Part shown: positions 16,933 to 27,367 of the stretch, piece by piece
How positions within the stretch are numbered: the stretch's first letter is position 1
Layout: the number at the start of each line of letters is the position of its first letter
Assembly: GCA_020722015.1 (NCBI GenBank)
Contig: DYLQ01000009.1
Span: 1 to 59,464 of the forward strand
From: Thermotoga sp.
GTDB lineage: Bacteria > Thermotogota > Thermotogae > Mesoaciditogales > Mesoaciditogaceae
Direction of reading: 5' to 3'
DNA: 59,464 nucleotides
The notes under the pieces: generated by a model
The model's input: only the letters and a program-made list of their open reading frames with translations
The model's database searches: none
Told to the model about the DNA's origin: nothing
Program-made: the position numbers and the translations under genes

Positions 16933-17543
16933 GATTCTCTCCTGCTTTTGAGCCTTTTCATTCTAAAAAAGTCATCTCTTTCCGTTTCCTCAAGGTAAGA
17001 TTCTATGAATTTAACGATCTCTTCGTACTGAGGTATTAAAACATACTCAAGTGCGTTAACTCTGCGCTGTGTCCTCTTTATCTCCGTTGCAAGTCTGTAA
17101 ACGCCAGTTTCAACTTCTGCAAGTTTCGCAGTTAAAATAAGAACTTCACTGAATTTCCTTCTGGCCGTGTCAACTTTTGAATTCGTTCTGACGAAACCAT
17201 AAGAAAGAGCGGGTTTAAATTCCAAATTGCCAATTTCTGGCACTTCTACTCCCATAACACTCCTAAGGCGAATCTCAAGAGATTCAAACTCATCTACTCC
17301 CAAACCTACTTCTTCAACGTTTTCTATCCCGAAATACAGATTTGCCTCTATGAGCGCTTTATAAGCCTCGGCAAAAAGAGTTTCGACTTTGGTTTGAACT
17401 TCTTTTGCTTCATCGATGAGTTTCATGAGTTCTCGAATGAGAACATTTCTTTTCTTATCAAGCAGAGTATGTCCTTCCTTGGCCAATTGTAAAGATCTTT
17501 TCGTCTCTATGAGTTTACTTTTTGTAGGAGAAATCTGGGCCAT
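16929..17543 (-). CDS. atpD: V-type ATPase subunit D (central stalk)
   Basis: The rotor shaft of the V1 sector. The 204-residue sequence is a long helical hairpin: N-terminal PTKSKLIETKRSLQLAKEGH and C-terminal RRVNALEYVLIPQYEEIVKF, both hallmarks of the D subunit. It follows subunit B by 1 nt with AGGAGA in front of the ATG and overlaps nagA. It belongs to the F-E-A-B-D order seen here. Confidence 0.96.
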   Translation of the reverse strand: MAQISPTKSKLIETKRSLQLAKEGHTLLDKKRNVLIRELMKLIDEAKEVQTKVETLFAEAYKALIEANLYFGIENVEEVGLGVDEFESLEIRLRSVMGVEVPEIGNLEFKPALSYGFVRTNSKVDTARRKFSEVLILTAKLAEVETGVYRLATEIKRTQRRVNALEYVLIPQYEEIVKFIESYLEETERDDFFRMKRLKSRRES

Positions 17544-17544
17544 C

Positions 17545-18930
17545 TTATGTCTCCTTTATTTCTTTGTAATGATCGTTTATTTCCTTCTCACTCACACGCG
17601 TTAATTCGATCTTCGGAAGATATCCGAGTAATTTCCATCCGAGATCGAGTGTCTCTTCAATAGAGCGATCTTCATCCTCATCTTGTTTTAAAAATTCATT
17701 CTCGAAGGCCTGTCCGAATCTCAAATAGCTCTTATCTGAATCCGTAAGTTCTTCTTCTCCTATTATGGAAGCCAGCGCCTTGACTTCTTGGACTCTGCTG
17801 TAAGACGCAAAAAGTTGACTTGAAATGTGAGGATGATCATCACGAGTATATCCTTTACCTATGCCATCCTTCATCAATCTCGAAAGAGACTGAAGGACAC
17901 CTATTGGGGGATATATTCCCCTTCTGTTAAGATCTCTATTCAAGACTATCTGACCTTCCGTTATGTATCCCGTTAAATCCGGAATAGGATGCGTTATATC
18001 GTCATTTGGCATTGAAAGTATTGGAATTTGCGTTATTGAGCCAACTCTTTCTTTTATCATACCGGCTCTTTCGTATATGCTTGCCAGATCACTGTAAAGA
18101 TAGCCTGGATACCCCTTTCTGGACGGTACCTCTCCACGGGCACTTGCAAGTTCTCTCAAAGCTTCACAATAGTTTGTCATATCCGTTAAAAGTACAAGAA
18201 CATGAAGATTTTTATCGAAAGCAAGATATTCGGCAGCTGTGAGTGCAACGCGTGGAGTTGCAATTCTTTCGATGGCGGGATCATCTGCGAGATTCAAAAA
18301 CATTATCGTATTCTTTATAGCCCCGGATTGTTCGAGACTTTCCCTTACAAAATTGGCCTCGTCGTGTTTTATACCCATTGCGGCAAAAACTATTGCAAAA
18401 TTTCCGGCTTCTTCACCTTTAAGTTTTGCTTGTTTAGTTATTTGAACGGCTATTCTGTTGTGTGGAAGGCCATTTCCTGAAAAAATAGGAAGTTTCTGCC
18501 CCCTTATAAGCGTCATAAGGGCATCTATCGCCGATATACCCGTCTGAATGAAATTCCTTGGATACATTCTCGAAACGGGATTTATAGGAGAACCGTTGAT
18601 ATCACGACTATCTCCCATCAAAATTTCCGGTCCGTTATCTATAGGTTGACCTATACCGTTGAAAACTCTTCCCAACATTTCATCCGAAACTTTTATCATC
18701 AAAGGTTTCCCGAGAAATTTCACCCTTGTGTTATCTATCGTTAAGCCGTTTGTCCCTTCAAAAACCTGTATCATCGCCATTTGATCGCTTATCTGAACAA
18801 CCTGTCCGAGCCTTTTTTGATCTCCGATCGTTATTTCGACAACTTCGTTATAACCCACATCACTTGGTTTTTCAACGAAGATAAGAGGACCATTTATTTG
18901 CGACAAACCGACGTATTCTTTTGCTGGCAT
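17545..18930 (-). CDS. atpB: V-type ATPase subunit B (regulatory, non-catalytic)
   Basis: The non-catalytic nucleotide-binding subunit of the V1 hexamer. Signature stretches include [32 protein letters not shown] and [11 protein letters not shown], where a true P-loop is absent as expected. The ATG at 18930, 7 nt after GGAGG, is preferred to the in-frame TTG at 18936 that overlaps the subunit A stop. The protein is 461 residues, the normal length. Confidence 0.97.
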   Translation of the reverse strand: MPAKEYVGLSQINGPLIFVEKPSDVGYNEVVEITIGDQKRLGQVVQISDQMAMIQVFEGTNGLTIDNTRVKFLGKPLMIKVSDEMLGRVFNGIGQPIDNGPEILMGDSRDINGSPINPVSRMYPRNFIQTGISAIDALMTLIRGQKLPIFSGNGLPHNRIAVQITKQAKLKGEEAGNFAIVFAAMGIKHDEANFVRESLEQSGAIKNTIMFLNLADDPAIERIATPRVALTAAEYLAFDKNLHVLVLLTDMTNYCEALRELASARGEVPSRKGYPGYLYSDLASIYERAGMIKERVGSITQIPILSMPNDDITHPIPDLTGYITEGQIVLNRDLNRRGIYPPIGVLQSLSRLMKDGIGKGYTRDDHPHISSQLFASYSRVQEVKALASIIGEEELTDSDKSYLRFGQAFENEFLKQDEDEDRSIEETLDLGWKLLGYLPKIELTRVSEKEINDHYKEIKET

Positions 18931-18932
18931 TT

Positions 18933-20720
18933 TCAAGCCTCCACAGTTACCTGATATTTTTTGTCAAGTTGATCGAAAAATGCATCTATCTTTTCATTAA
19001 GCTCTTTGAATGATTCAATCTTGTCATTTGGTATATTTTCCTTCATCCTCATAATGGCATTCACTATGTCATTATCAAGAACTTCAGAAATAGCAACACC
19101 TTTAGAAACAAGTTTATCGGCACGATCGTAATAATTGAGTATTATCTTAAGCATCTCATCTTGCTTGTTAAATGGGCAATTGCTGTCTACGTCGCTAAAA
19201 GCATCCTGTTGAAGATACCCTACTTTTATTATGTTTGCAATTCTGACTATGAGTTTCTGGTTATCGGGAAGCACATCTTCACCGACGAGCTTTATTATCT
19301 GCTGAAGATTATCGTCCTCTGTCAGAATCTGCATGAATCTATCCCTCATCTTGTAAAAATTTTCATCGACATTTTTTGATATCCATTCTTTAAGTTCTAC
19401 TGTGTATTCACTGTAACTGTCAAGCCAATTTATCGATGGATAGTGTCTTGCATTGGCGAGTTGCCTATCAAGTTCCCAAAAGCATCTTATAAATCTCTTT
19501 GTTCCAGTTGTAACCGGTTCTGAAAAATCTCCGCCGGGAGGTGAAACAGCTCCTATGACTGAAACGGATCCTATTCTCTGATCATCACCCATGACTTTTG
19601 CTCTTCCAGCTCTTTCATAAAAATCGCCTATTCTGGAAGCCAAATAAGGAGGGAAACCTTCTTCTGCCGGCATTTCTTCGAGCCTACCCGATATCTCTCT
19701 CAAAGCCTCAGCCCATCTTGAAGTCGAATCTGCCATAAGTGCAACGTTGTATCCCATATCTCTGAAATATTCTGCCATGGTTATCCCCGTGTAAATCGAA
19801 GCTTCTCTGGCAGAAACGGGCATGTTTGAAGTGTTGGCTATGAGGATAGTCCTTTCCATCAAAGGTTTACCGTTTCTTGGATCTATCAACTGTGGAAATT
19901 CTTCAAGCACTTCCGTCATTTCATTTCCGCGCTCTCCGCAACCTATGTAAATTATCACATCTGCATCAGCCCATTTTGCAAGTTGATGTTGGACAACGGT
20001 TTTTCCAGTTCCGAATCCTCCTGGAATTGCGGCTGTTCCGCCTTTGCTTATTGGAAATAAAGTATCTATTACCCTTACACCTGTGACAAGCGGTTCTTTC
20101 GGAGCAAGTCTTTCCATATAAGGCCTTGGAATTCTCACTGGCCATCTTTGATAAAGTTTTATATCATGATCGCCATCGCCGCTTTTTACGGTCATCAAAG
20201 TTGTATCTATCGTGTATTTTCCAGAACTTTTAACGTTTCGGGCAATTCCTGAAATGTTTGGCGGAATCATTATCTTGTGAATAACTGAGGATGTTTCTTT
20301 GACAGTTGCAATGATCTGTCCACCGACGACCTGATCTCCATCTTTGATCTTTGACATCTGGACATCCCATGATTTTTTCATGTCAAGTGCATCGGCTATT
20401 ACTCCTCTTTCAAGAAAATCACCGGATTGTGCCTTCAAAACATTGAGAGGTCTTTGAATACCGTCAAAAGTAGAACCGATAAGGCCTGGTCCTAAGGTTA
20501 CAGACAGCAAATTCCCTGTACCTGCAACAGGTTCTCCGGGTTTCAAACCTGTTGTTTCCTCATAAACCTGAATTGTAGCGTCGTCTCCTTCAAGGCTTAT
20601 TATTTCTCCCGTCAATTTGACGTTTCCGACAAGCACCATCTCGTGCATCATGAAACCTGTCATTTTTTTGGCTTTTACGACAGGTCCGTTTATGGAATAC
20701 AAATCTCCGGTTTTGTTCAT
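18933..20720 (-). CDS. atpA: V-type ATPase subunit A (catalytic)
   Basis: The catalytic subunit of the V1/A1 ATPase. Walker A reads GGFGTGKT, followed by [11 protein letters not shown] and the [11 protein letters not shown]-like stretch (here [11 protein letters not shown]); the large N-terminal insert typical of A subunits is present. The ATG at 20720 follows TAGGTGA and stands 5 nt after the subunit E stop; the in-frame GTG at 20729 overlaps that stop and is less likely. At 595 residues it has normal length. Whether the enzyme pumps ions or makes ATP, and which ion it moves, cannot be told because membrane subunits are absent. Confidence 0.97.
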   Translation of the reverse strand: MNKTGDLYSINGPVVKAKKMTGFMMHEMVLVGNVKLTGEIISLEGDDATIQVYEETTGLKPGEPVAGTGNLLSVTLGPGLIGSTFDGIQRPLNVLKAQSGDFLERGVIADALDMKKSWDVQMSKIKDGDQVVGGQIIATVKETSSVIHKIMIPPNISGIARNVKSSGKYTIDTTLMTVKSGDGDHDIKLYQRWPVRIPRPYMERLAPKEPLVTGVRVIDTLFPISKGGTAAIPGGFGTGKTVVQHQLAKWADADVIIYIGCGERGNEMTEVLEEFPQLIDPRNGKPLMERTILIANTSNMPVSAREASIYTGITMAEYFRDMGYNVALMADSTSRWAEALREISGRLEEMPAEEGFPPYLASRIGDFYERAGRAKVMGDDQRIGSVSVIGAVSPPGGDFSEPVTTGTKRFIRCFWELDRQLANARHYPSINWLDSYSEYTVELKEWISKNVDENFYKMRDRFMQILTEDDNLQQIIKLVGEDVLPDNQKLIVRIANIIKVGYLQQDAFSDVDSNCPFNKQDEMLKIILNYYDRADKLVSKGVAISEVLDNDIVNAIMRMKENIPNDKIESFKELNEKIDAFFDQLDKKYQVTVEA

Positions 20721-20725
20721 TGAAA

Positions 20726-21334
20726 TCACCTAACCTTCAACTTAAAAAATAACTCTTTCAGATATGCTTCTTTGATTTCTTCAAGTTTACTTTCCAAAGT
20801 ATTTTCTACGATCTCTTTGCCGTCTTCCGATACAACTATAACTCCGCCGGCAATTCGAATCTCTTCATTGGACATGGAAATACCCTTTTTTCCGTCCGAA
20901 ATCTGAGAGATAATCTTAGAGATCATCTGTTTGTCTTCTTTTCTGCTTTTAACCGTCACTTTTTTGGCGTCGATTGTATTTAAAGCCTCAACAAGTAGGT
21001 AACGAAGAAGATCCGGATAAGATTCTTTTTGAGGAATTTCAAATAATTTTTCTTTCAGAATTGTCATCGAATCATCTATTATATCTTTTTGACCTTCTAT
21101 GCTTATTCTCATTGCTTTTGAAATAGCCTGGGCTTTTTCAACACGACTTAAATCATCAATTTGCTTTTTGGCATCTTCGATGATTTTTGAGTATGCCTCT
21201 TCTGCCTGTTTTTCGTAGTTTTGCTTTATCTCTTTTGCTTTTTTGCCGGCATCTTCTATCAAAGATTGAACATCTTCATTCGCTTTGTCACTGACGTATG
21301 TTTTCAAAGCATCAAGTTTTTTTTCAACGTTCAT
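20726..21334 (-). CDS. atpE: V-type ATPase subunit E (peripheral stalk)
   Basis: The 202-residue subunit has a long charged N-terminal coiled coil (about 1-90, rich in Lys/Glu/Ala) and a C-terminal globular part with IRIAGGVIVVSEDGKEIVENT, the E-subunit signature. It overlaps subunit F (ATGA). It would form the outer stalk with a G/H subunit, which is not found here. Confidence 0.93.
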   Translation of the reverse strand: MNVEKKLDALKTYVSDKANEDVQSLIEDAGKKAKEIKQNYEKQAEEAYSKIIEDAKKQIDDLSRVEKAQAISKAMRISIEGQKDIIDDSMTILKEKLFEIPQKESYPDLLRYLLVEALNTIDAKKVTVKSRKEDKQMISKIISQISDGKKGISMSNEEIRIAGGVIVVSEDGKEIVENTLESKLEEIKEAYLKELFFKLKVR

Positions 21335-21642
21335 TTTAAATTCACCCCAATCGCTTCTTGAACGTAACGCGTTATGAAATCTTTAGATCTCGTGCTTCCG
21401 TGCCTATCAGGAATAATCGTCACTATTGGGAGTTTTCTCGATCTTCTTATGCTATCCAATTCTTCTGGAATTATTTCCGATATCTTTTGTGTAACAAGCA
21501 ATATACCGATATCTTTTTTCTTTCTGATTTCTTCCATTACAGGCAATACTTCTTCTCTTGTGTGCAAAACAACGCCATCTATTCCAGCCAATCTCATGCC
21601 TATTTGGGTATCTATGTTATCACTTATGAGGAAAAATTTCAT
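21331..21642 (-). CDS. atpF: V-type ATPase subunit F
   Basis: A 103-residue rotor-associated subunit with the expected Rossmann-like start FLISDNIDTQIGMRLAGIDG and ILLVTQKISEIIPEEL. It is the first ATPase gene, starting 19 nt after the tRNA-Thr 3' end with AGAGGTGA upstream, and there is no terminator between them. Usually I, K, E and C precede F; these are not here. Confidence 0.93.
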   Translation of the reverse strand: MKFFLISDNIDTQIGMRLAGIDGVVLHTREEVLPVMEEIRKKKDIGILLVTQKISEIIPEELDSIRRSRKLPIVTIIPDRHGSTRSKDFITRYVQEAIGVNLK

Positions 21643-21661
21643 CTTATCACCTCTTAAAGAT

Positions 21662-21737
21662 TGGAGCCAGCGTAGGGACTCGAACCCTAAACCTACTCAT
21701 TACGAATGAGTTGCTCTACCGATTGAGCTACGCTGGC
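21662..21737 (-). tRNA. tRNA-Thr (anticodon CGU), CCA encoded
   Basis: Acceptor GCCAGCG pairs with CGCTGGC, anticodon stem ACTCA/TGAGT with loop TTCGTAA gives CGT, T-arm AGGGTTCGAGTCCCT, and CCA is encoded. It lies between a transposon remnant and the V-ATPase genes. A likely extended -10 (TGACATAAT) stands at about 21747-21755, overlapping the transposon right end by two bases. Confidence 0.94.
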
Positions 21738-21753
21738 CAAACACAAAAATTAT

Positions 21754-21977
21754 GTCACATCCAACCCTCTTCAGCTTTTGCTGTGGGTTTCCTGCTTCGC
21801 AGATCGCAGCCTTTTTGTTGGCAGACCTTACAAGATCACCACAGGCTTGACTGGCAGTCCCTGTCGTACTGATTAATATTATACCACCGATCAGTCTAAA
21901 TACAAATCGCTGTGCGTTTATACGCACGTTTCTCTCCATTGAAATGGAAGGCATTCCCGTTCCTTACCATAAAAAAC
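21754..21977 (-). mobile_element. decayed IS200/IS605-type element: tnpB C-terminal relic with omegaRNA/reRNA-like fold
   Basis: Minus-strand translation of about 21795-21954 gives MERNVRINAQRF and GTASQACGDLVRS, then CEAGNPQ, resembling the C-terminal end of IS1341-type TnpB proteins where coding sequence and guide RNA overlap. The nucleotide sequence holds several helices: GTGCGT/ACGCAC, ACTGAT/ATCAGT around a TGGTATAAT extended -10, ACAGG/CCTGT enclosing GACT/AGTC, CTGC/GCAG, and a right-end stem AACCC/GGGTT with inner AGC/GCT, followed by GGATGTGAC. The RuvC and zinc-finger parts of TnpB are gone. The element sits directly between glgC and tRNA-Thr. Confidence 0.65.
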
Positions 21978-23249
21978 TTAGATAAGCCCACCGATTCTGA
22001 GGTTTTTCCCGCTTGGCACTTCTTTTATTTCCATTTCTTTCGTATTCAAAAAATTTCCAATCGAAGAATTTTTCCCTACGATGGAACCTTCATCTACAAT
22101 AACGCCTTCACCTACGACGCTTATTCCATTACTGTATATATTTGGATATTTCTCATTTTTAACCTTATCACCAAATCCAATCTTACAGTTATCGCCGATG
22201 ATTGAATTTTCACCTATTATCGAATTTTCTATGATGCAATTCTTGCCTATCAAAACATTTGTCATTATGACTGAATTCTTTACAATCGTTCCCTTTTTAA
22301 CAGTTACACCCTGAAAAAGTACAGTATTTTCAACTTTTCCATGAATGATACAGCCTTCACTTGTAAGTGAATTGACAACTTCGGCTTCTTTTCCGAAAAA
22401 TGCCGGGGGCATCTCTGCACTGTGAGTGTAAAATCTCCAGCTTGGATCGTAAAGGTTTAGTGCCGGCATGGATCTCGTCAAATCGATATTTGCTTCCCAG
22501 AATGATTCTATCGTTCCAACGTCTCTCCAGTATCCTTCGAATTCGTACGCGTAGAATTTGATGTCGTCCGTTACAAGTTTGGGCATTATATCTTTACCGA
22601 AATCATGGGTGGAATTTTCATTTTGAGAATCTTCTATCAACAATGGTTTTAAAAATTTCCAGTTGAATATGTAAATTCCCATCGATGCAAGTTGAGATCT
22701 CGGATTCTTTGGCTTCTCTTCAAATTCTTTGACTTTAGATGTGTTGTCCGTTATCACAGTTCCGAATCTGTATGCTTCCGATATGGGAACTCGAATGCAC
22801 GATATCGTGGCATCGGCGCCTTTTGAAATATGGAAATCAAGCATTTCATTGTAATCCATAGAGTAAACATGATCACCGGAGAGTACCAAAACGTACTTTG
22901 GAGAAAATTGATCTATGAAATCTATGTTTTGCGCTATTGCATGTGCCGTGCCCTTATACCATTCACCTTCCGCCGCAGCTGCATAAGGAGAAAGCACGAA
23001 AAGGCCTCCACTTTTTCTGTCCATATCCCAATCTCTTCCGACTCCAAGATGGGTGCTTAATACCCTTGGCCTGTACTGTGTTAAAACACCGACGGTGTAT
23101 ATCGAAGAATTGATGCAATTTGAAAGGGTAAAGTCTATGATTCTGTATTTTCCGCCAAAAGGGACTGCCGGTTTAACAACATTTTCTGTCAACTCGCCAA
23201 GTCTTGTTCCTTGGCCTCCTGCAAGTATCATTGCTATGATCTCAGTCAT
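21978..23249 (-). CDS. glgC: glucose-1-phosphate adenylyltransferase, catalytic subunit
   Basis: Makes ADP-glucose for glycogen. The N-terminal catalytic loop [13 protein letters not shown] and [11 protein letters not shown], then GTAHAIAQN and [10 protein letters not shown], match active GlgC; the C-terminus is a left-handed beta-helix of hexapeptide repeats (about 300-400). The ATG at 23249, after AAAGGGGATG, is preferred to the longer ORF start at 23279, which would overlap glgD. The protein is 423 residues. It is paired with glgD, 14 nt upstream, and ends an eight-gene minus-strand chain. Confidence 0.95.
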   Translation of the reverse strand: MTEIIAMILAGGQGTRLGELTENVVKPAVPFGGKYRIIDFTLSNCINSSIYTVGVLTQYRPRVLSTHLGVGRDWDMDRKSGGLFVLSPYAAAAEGEWYKGTAHAIAQNIDFIDQFSPKYVLVLSGDHVYSMDYNEMLDFHISKGADATISCIRVPISEAYRFGTVITDNTSKVKEFEEKPKNPRSQLASMGIYIFNWKFLKPLLIEDSQNENSTHDFGKDIMPKLVTDDIKFYAYEFEGYWRDVGTIESFWEANIDLTRSMPALNLYDPSWRFYTHSAEMPPAFFGKEAEVVNSLTSEGCIIHGKVENTVLFQGVTVKKGTIVKNSVIMTNVLIGKNCIIENSIIGENSIIGDNCKIGFGDKVKNEKYPNIYSNGISVVGEGVIVDEGSIVGKNSSIGNFLNTKEMEIKEVPSGKNLRIGGLI

Positions 23250-23263
23250 ACTTTCATCCCCTT

Positions 23264-24373
23264 TCAGACGACCTGCCATTTCTCGAAAAAAAGCGGCTCT
23301 TCGTAACCTATGTAAGCACGTTCTGTCCTTATGGTCACATCTTTATCCAATATGCAATTGACGATCTTTGCCCCTTCTTCAATCGTTGAACCTTCCATAA
23401 CGACAGAATCGTCAACTATTGCCCCTGCCTTGACGTTGACATTTCTGAAAATAACGCTGTTGAAAATTTTCCCCGATACTATACATCCATCCGCAACTAT
23501 CGAATTCACGACCGAACCCGTAGAAGTTATTTTTGGAGGTGCAAGGTCCTTTAATTTTGTGTATATTTTTCTTTGAGGCGGGAAAAGTTCGTTAAGCACC
23601 TCTGGATTAAGCATATCCATGTTTGTCCTTTTATATTCGCTCAAAGACTTCTTTATATTCCGCCAGTAACCCGAAAATTTGTAAGACATCACTCTCAGAT
23701 TTCCAATGTTCGGTATTATAATATCTCTGACGAGATCGTACTTGCCATTCGGAACGGTCGAATATAAAAGATCCATCATCAATTTTTTATTCATGAAGTA
23801 TACGCCGAGATTTATCTTATCTCCGGGATCTTCTTTTTCTTTTTCCTTGAAATCGATTATCCTTTCATTTTGATCGGTTTTGACACTTCCATAAAAAGCA
23901 GGATCATACCCTTGACAGGATTTGGTAAGAATGGTTATATCTGCCGATGTTGAAAGATGGTATTTGAATACAGGCGCGAAATCTATGTTGTAAATATGAT
24001 CTCCGGATCCTATCAAAACGTAGTCTTCATCCCCTCTTCTAAGAACCGTTATATTTTGATGAATGGCATCGGCGGTGCCCCTGTACCAAAGTTGACTTGT
24101 CTCGCTAACGTAAGGCTGAAGAATGTAAAGGCCGCCATTTTTCCTGTCAAGATCCCATTCTCTTCCGGAACCAAGGTGATCCATAAGACTTCTGGGATTG
24201 TACTGGGTCAATACACCAACTTTTTTTATGCCGGCTCTTACCATGTTTGAAAGGGTAAAGTCAATGGCTCTGTATTTACCAGCAACCGGAACGGCAGCCG
24301 AGGCCCTTCTGTTTGTCAGTTTACCCAGATTTTGCCCCTTTTCACCGGCAAGGATCAATCCAAGTACTTTCAA
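23264..24373 (-). CDS. glgD: GlgD, regulatory paralogue of glucose-1-phosphate adenylyltransferase
   Basis: Same fold as GlgC (369 residues) but the catalytic loop is changed to [13 protein letters not shown]: the Arg of GGxGTRL is missing. This is the state of Firmicute GlgD, which forms a hetero-oligomer with GlgC and tunes it. [38 protein letters not shown] and the C-terminal hexapeptide helix are intact. It starts 12 nt after glyA. Lack of catalytic activity is inferred from the loop. Confidence 0.92.
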   Translation of the reverse strand: MKVLGLILAGEKGQNLGKLTNRRASAAVPVAGKYRAIDFTLSNMVRAGIKKVGVLTQYNPRSLMDHLGSGREWDLDRKNGGLYILQPYVSETSQLWYRGTADAIHQNITVLRRGDEDYVLIGSGDHIYNIDFAPVFKYHLSTSADITILTKSCQGYDPAFYGSVKTDQNERIIDFKEKEKEDPGDKINLGVYFMNKKLMMDLLYSTVPNGKYDLVRDIIIPNIGNLRVMSYKFSGYWRNIKKSLSEYKRTNMDMLNPEVLNELFPPQRKIYTKLKDLAPPKITSTGSVVNSIVADGCIVSGKIFNSVIFRNVNVKAGAIVDDSVVMEGSTIEEGAKIVNCILDKDVTIRTERAYIGYEEPLFFEKWQVV

Positions 24374-24385
24374 AATACCACCCCC

Positions 24386-25639
24386 TTACAGGATATCCGG
24401 ATACAGCGGAAACCTTTTACAAATTTTTTCAACACGCTCTCTTGAAATACGTTTTGTTTGATCGTCCGGGTTGTGAATCAAAGAAGCTATTATATCCGCA
24501 ATTTCTTCCATTTCTGCCTCCTTCATGCCACGAGTTGTAACGGCTGGTGTACCTATCCTTATACCACTCGTTACGGTCGGAGATCTTTGCTCTCTTGGTA
24601 TCGTGTTTTTGTTTACGGTTATACCAACTTCACCAAGCAAATTTTCAACTTCTTTACCTGTCAGCCCCGTATCAACAAGATCTACAAGCATCAAATGGGT
24701 ATCCGTTCCTCCGGATACGATTCTTATTTTCCTATCGGAAAGAGAGCTGGCAAGTTTAGCGGCATTTTTAACTATCTGGCTTTGGTAATTTTTAAATTCA
24801 GGCATCATAGCTTCTTTAAAGCATACGGCCTTTGCGGCTATTACATGCATAAGAGGTCCTCCCTGTATCCCGGGAAAGATGGTTTTATCTATTTGTTTCG
24901 CAAATTCCTCTTTAGAAAGAATGAGACCGCCTCTTGGCCCTCTAAGTGTTTTGTGTGTTGTTGAGGTGACTATGTGAGCATATTCGACAGGATTTGGATG
25001 AATCTTCGCGGCGACAAGACCGGCAAAATGTGCCATATCAACCACAAGATAGGCACCGACTTCGTCTGCAATTTCTCTGAATTTTTTGAAGTCGATCGTT
25101 CTCGGATACGCACTTCCTCCTGTTATTATAACTTTGGGTTTGTTCTCTATTGCGAGTTTTTTGACCTGATCGTAATCTATCGTTTCAGTGTCAGGATTAA
25201 GACCGTAAGAAATTACTTTGTAGAGTTTGCCAGAAAAATTTACCGGTGATCCGTGTGTAAGATGTCCTCCCTGCGTTAAAGAAAGTCCCATCATGACGCT
25301 ACCAGGTTCTGCAATCGACATGTAAGCGGCCATATTCGCCTGAGATCCGGAGTGAGGTTGAACATTTGCGTGATCCGCTCCAAAAAGCTGGCACGCCCTG
25401 TCTCTTGCCAGATTTTCCGCTATATCAACTATTTCGCAACCACCGTAATAACGCTTTGCCGGGTATCCTTCAGCATATTTGTTAGTCAAAACACTCCCCA
25501 TCGCTTGTAAAACAGCCTTTGAAACGAAATTTTCAGAGGCTATAAGTTCGAGACCATTTCTTTGCCTTTCAAGTTCTTTGTGAAGTACTTCGTAAATTTC
25601 TGGATCAACGCTTTTAACTTCTTCCCATAGATCTTTCAT
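24386..25639 (-). CDS. glyA: serine hydroxymethyltransferase
   Basis: Interconverts serine and glycine with tetrahydrofolate, the main one-carbon source. The PLP lysine is in [34 protein letters not shown] and [15 protein letters not shown] are diagnostic. Length 417 is normal. It has a strong GAGGAGG site and follows the sigma-54 activator by 12 nt. No glycine or other riboswitch fits in the space upstream. Confidence 0.97.
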   Translation of the reverse strand: MKDLWEEVKSVDPEIYEVLHKELERQRNGLELIASENFVSKAVLQAMGSVLTNKYAEGYPAKRYYGGCEIVDIAENLARDRACQLFGADHANVQPHSGSQANMAAYMSIAEPGSVMMGLSLTQGGHLTHGSPVNFSGKLYKVISYGLNPDTETIDYDQVKKLAIENKPKVIITGGSAYPRTIDFKKFREIADEVGAYLVVDMAHFAGLVAAKIHPNPVEYAHIVTSTTHKTLRGPRGGLILSKEEFAKQIDKTIFPGIQGGPLMHVIAAKAVCFKEAMMPEFKNYQSQIVKNAAKLASSLSDRKIRIVSGGTDTHLMLVDLVDTGLTGKEVENLLGEVGITVNKNTIPREQRSPTVTSGIRIGTPAVTTRGMKEAEMEEIADIIASLIHNPDDQTKRISRERVEKICKRFPLYPDIL

Positions 25640-25651
25640 TTTGTTTCCTCC

Positions 25652-27367
25652 TCACTTTATTCTATAATTTCTCATCTTATAGAAAAGTGTCCTTAAACTT
25701 ATTCCAAGAGATTGTGCCGTTTTTTTCCTGTTCTCATCATTTGCCTTTAACGCCTCTTCTATCAACTCTTTTTCGTAGTCGGCAAGAGATTTTTTTAGAT
25801 CGTGTTTTATTCCGTTGGTATTTTTTTTGTGTAACTGCACGTAATAAGGCAGAGAAGAAACGGTTATCTCTTTTTCACTTATATTCATGTTTATCATAGC
25901 TCTGGCTATGAAATTTTCAAGTTCTCTTACATTTCCGGGCCAAGAAATTTTTTCTATCAAATTCAAAGCATCTTTTGAAATTCTTTCGACCGATCTGCCA
26001 TATTCTTGATTCAATTTTCTTATTATGTATTTCACCAGAGGTTCAATATCTTCTATTCTCTCTCTGAGAGGTGGGATGTAAATGGGAACTACGTTGAGCC
26101 TGTAATAAAGATCGGGTATGAAAGTTTCGTTTTTGACCATATCTTCAAGATTTATATTCGTAGCAGCTATTACCCTGACATCAAGATGCTTTAATTTCGT
26201 ACTTCCTAATTTCGTTATTTCCATTTCCTGAATGAATCTCAAAAATCTCGATTGAACTTTCAATTCCATCTTCCCAATTTCATCAAGAAAGAGTGTCCCT
26301 CCGTCAGATGCTTCAAGTAGCCCAGTTTTGCCTCCTTTGCGTGCACCGGTAAAAGCCCCTTCTTCGTATCCAAAAAGTTCTGATTCAAGGATTCCCTCCG
26401 GTAAGGCTGCACAATTCACACTTACAAAAGCAGAATTCTTTCTATCGCTTGCGTTGTGTATGGCATGTGCGAAAAGCTCTTTCCCTGTTCCAGACTCTCC
26501 TCTCAAAAGCACAGTTGCCCTCGTTGGCGCAACCTTCTTGGCTTGCATTATGGCAATTTGCATTGCTTTTCCATTTCCTATGATATCATCGAATGTATAG
26601 CGAGCGCTAAGATGCCTTATCACCATGTTTGCCTCTTCAAGTTCGCGACTTAAAGAAATTATCTTTGATACATCGTGAATTACACCGACGCTCCCAACAA
26701 ATTTATCATCCATGAAAAGGGGTGTAACGTCAACTATGACATCTTTTTTCATAGGTCCTACTTTAAGCCTGTGACCAAATATCGGTTTTCTTTCTTTTGC
26801 CACCATGATATGGACGCTTTCTCCTTCGGCTATGTCTATGGTTGCAGGTTTTCCTATGACATCCTCTTTGTTAAATCCAGTTAATTTGGTGTATTCTTTA
26901 TTTACCATTACCAAGTTCCCTTGTGAATCTGCTACGCTTATGGCATCGTCCGTCGATTCTATGATCTTTTCCAGCATCAATCTAACACGTTTTAGATCTG
27001 TAACTTCTTCAGCCATCCCTTGAATTTCCGTTATGTCTCTGAAAACTGCAAATGCTCCCTTTACACCATTTTCATCTATAAGCGGAACACGAGATGTCAT
27101 GATCTTCACGTTTCCGACATTTTGAATTTTATCTATTTCTGCCTTTTTATTTTCCACGACTTTGTGAAGTCTTGTATTCGGGATGACGTCGAAAACCTTT
27201 TTGCCGTTGTAACATTTATCTTTAAGATTTAATATCTGACGCGCAGCTTTGTTTATGAAGATCACTTCTGACTGAGCGTCGACTATTATGACACCTTCGA
27301 TCATAGAATCAAGGACTTGTTCGTAATATTCATATTTTGAATCAATCATAGCGTTTTTCAGATCCAT
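25652..27367 (-). CDS. PAS-PAS sigma-54-dependent transcriptional activator
   Basis: A 571-residue enhancer-binding protein: two PAS sensor domains (about 15-120 and 130-245), an AAA+ domain (about 265-495) with Walker A GESGTGKE and the sigma-54-contacting loop GAFTGA, and a Fis-type helix-turn-helix at the C-terminus (KKTAQSLGISLRTLFYKM). The ATG at 27367, after GGGGAG, is preferred to the in-frame ATG at 27394, further into nadK. It has no receiver domain, so the PAS domains are the likely signal input; the ligand is unknown. It requires RpoN, which is not in the window. No clear -24/-12 promoter was found nearby. Confidence 0.92.
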   Translation of the reverse strand: MDLKNAMIDSKYEYYEQVLDSMIEGVIIVDAQSEVIFINKAARQILNLKDKCYNGKKVFDVIPNTRLHKVVENKKAEIDKIQNVGNVKIMTSRVPLIDENGVKGAFAVFRDITEIQGMAEEVTDLKRVRLMLEKIIESTDDAISVADSQGNLVMVNKEYTKLTGFNKEDVIGKPATIDIAEGESVHIMVAKERKPIFGHRLKVGPMKKDVIVDVTPLFMDDKFVGSVGVIHDVSKIISLSRELEEANMVIRHLSARYTFDDIIGNGKAMQIAIMQAKKVAPTRATVLLRGESGTGKELFAHAIHNASDRKNSAFVSVNCAALPEGILESELFGYEEGAFTGARKGGKTGLLEASDGGTLFLDEIGKMELKVQSRFLRFIQEMEITKLGSTKLKHLDVRVIAATNINLEDMVKNETFIPDLYYRLNVVPIYIPPLRERIEDIEPLVKYIIRKLNQEYGRSVERISKDALNLIEKISWPGNVRELENFIARAMINMNISEKEITVSSLPYYVQLHKKNTNGIKHDLKKSLADYEKELIEEALKANDENRKKTAQSLGISLRTLFYKMRNYRIK

